Assembly: GCA_015490675.1 (NCBI GenBank)
Contig: WFXI01000231.1
Location: 1-5,848, forward strand
DNA: 5,848 nucleotides
Direction: 5' to 3'
From: Hydrogenothermaceae bacterium
GTDB lineage: Bacteria > Aquificota > Aquificia > Aquificales > Hydrogenothermaceae
This document shows, one piece after another, positions 5,820 to 5,848 of the stretch. The position numbers were made by a program, and so were the translations under genes. Every line of letters begins with the position of its first letter. Position 1 is the first letter of the stretch. Under the pieces are notes generated by a model that saw nothing but the letters and a program-made list of their open reading frames with translations, searched no databases and was not told the DNA's origin.

Positions 5820-5835
5820 TCCACAATTCGGTGGA
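5820..5835. repeat. 5-bp inverted repeat near the window end
   Basis: TCCAC (5820-5824) and GTGGA (5831-5835) pair around AATTCG. The stem is GC-richer than the surrounding tail and is followed by a G run (5842-5846). Its role is unknown. Confidence 0.4.
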
Positions 5836-5848
5836 TATACGGGGGACA

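Larger units (their letters stand above)
5754..5848. other. Non-coding tail with small inverted repeats
   Basis: These 95 bases after tRNA-Leu hold no convincing gene. They contain three small inverted repeats in a row (5759-5780, 5790-5808, 5820-5835), listed separately. On the minus strand one frame stays open from the window edge to a TAA at 5764-5762 (28 codons). That could be the tail of a convergent gene, but an open run this short is expected by chance. The final bases read TGTCCCCC on the minus strand, a TG...-type end that could belong to a transposon beyond the window; this is speculation. Confidence 0.3.

Noticed and set aside
5762..5848. 3' end of a convergent minus-strand gene, open for 28 codons from the window edge.
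   Set aside because: It is too short to distinguish from chance, and a second minus-strand frame is also open for about 20 codons. No domain or motif is recognisable.

Overview
The window is a compact, strongly AT-rich stretch with GC-rich tRNAs: the tRNA-Glu and tRNA-Leu genes are about 70% GC by hand count. That contrast is typical of a thermophile with a low-GC genome. Protein style (Lys/Glu/Ile-rich, tight gene packing) and gene content point to a thermophilic bacterium, most likely Aquificota of the Hydrogenothermaceae type (Sulfurihydrogenibium/Persephonella-like). This assignment is by impression, not by a search. An O2-dependent ThiO-type glycine oxidase fits a microaerophile better than a strict anaerobe.

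Layout. Positions 58-253 hold two minus-strand tRNA genes, Lys(TTT) then Glu(TTC), read leftward from a near-consensus promoter. That promoter is back-to-back with a rightward promoter for fabD, and the two -35 boxes form one short palindrome (288-300). Rightward from 346 runs a five-gene, probably single-operon block. It holds fabD (malonyl-CoA:ACP transacylase), bioD (dethiobiotin synthetase, 4-base overlap), a soluble chemoreceptor with a C-terminal zinc-binding CZB domain, a short-chain reductase with pteridine-reductase-like catalytic residues (TTG start, 17-base overlap with the receptor), and a metallo-beta-lactamase-fold protein (7-base overlap). A 53-base gap with a candidate promoter leads into thiO (glycine oxidase for the thiamine thiazole), whose best start is 4568 and not the upstream ATG at 4535. 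A tRNA-Leu(CAA) gene follows 19 bases after thiO. The last 95 bases hold three consecutive small inverted repeats and no clear gene.

How the genes fit together. BioD makes the biotin precursor, and biotin is the cofactor of acetyl-CoA carboxylase, which supplies the malonyl-CoA that FabD uses; fabD-bioD is therefore a logical pair. The reductase probably belongs to folate/pterin reduction and thiO to thiamine synthesis, so the region has a cofactor-biosynthesis theme. The cytoplasmic zinc/redox-type chemoreceptor inside that operon is the odd member. I saw no defence system, CRISPR array or complete mobile element. The points most worth attention are the receptor's placement, the Ser-to-Asp reductase, the Cys in the metallo-beta-lactamase fold's Asp position, the shared promoter palindrome, and the structured tail after tRNA-Leu.
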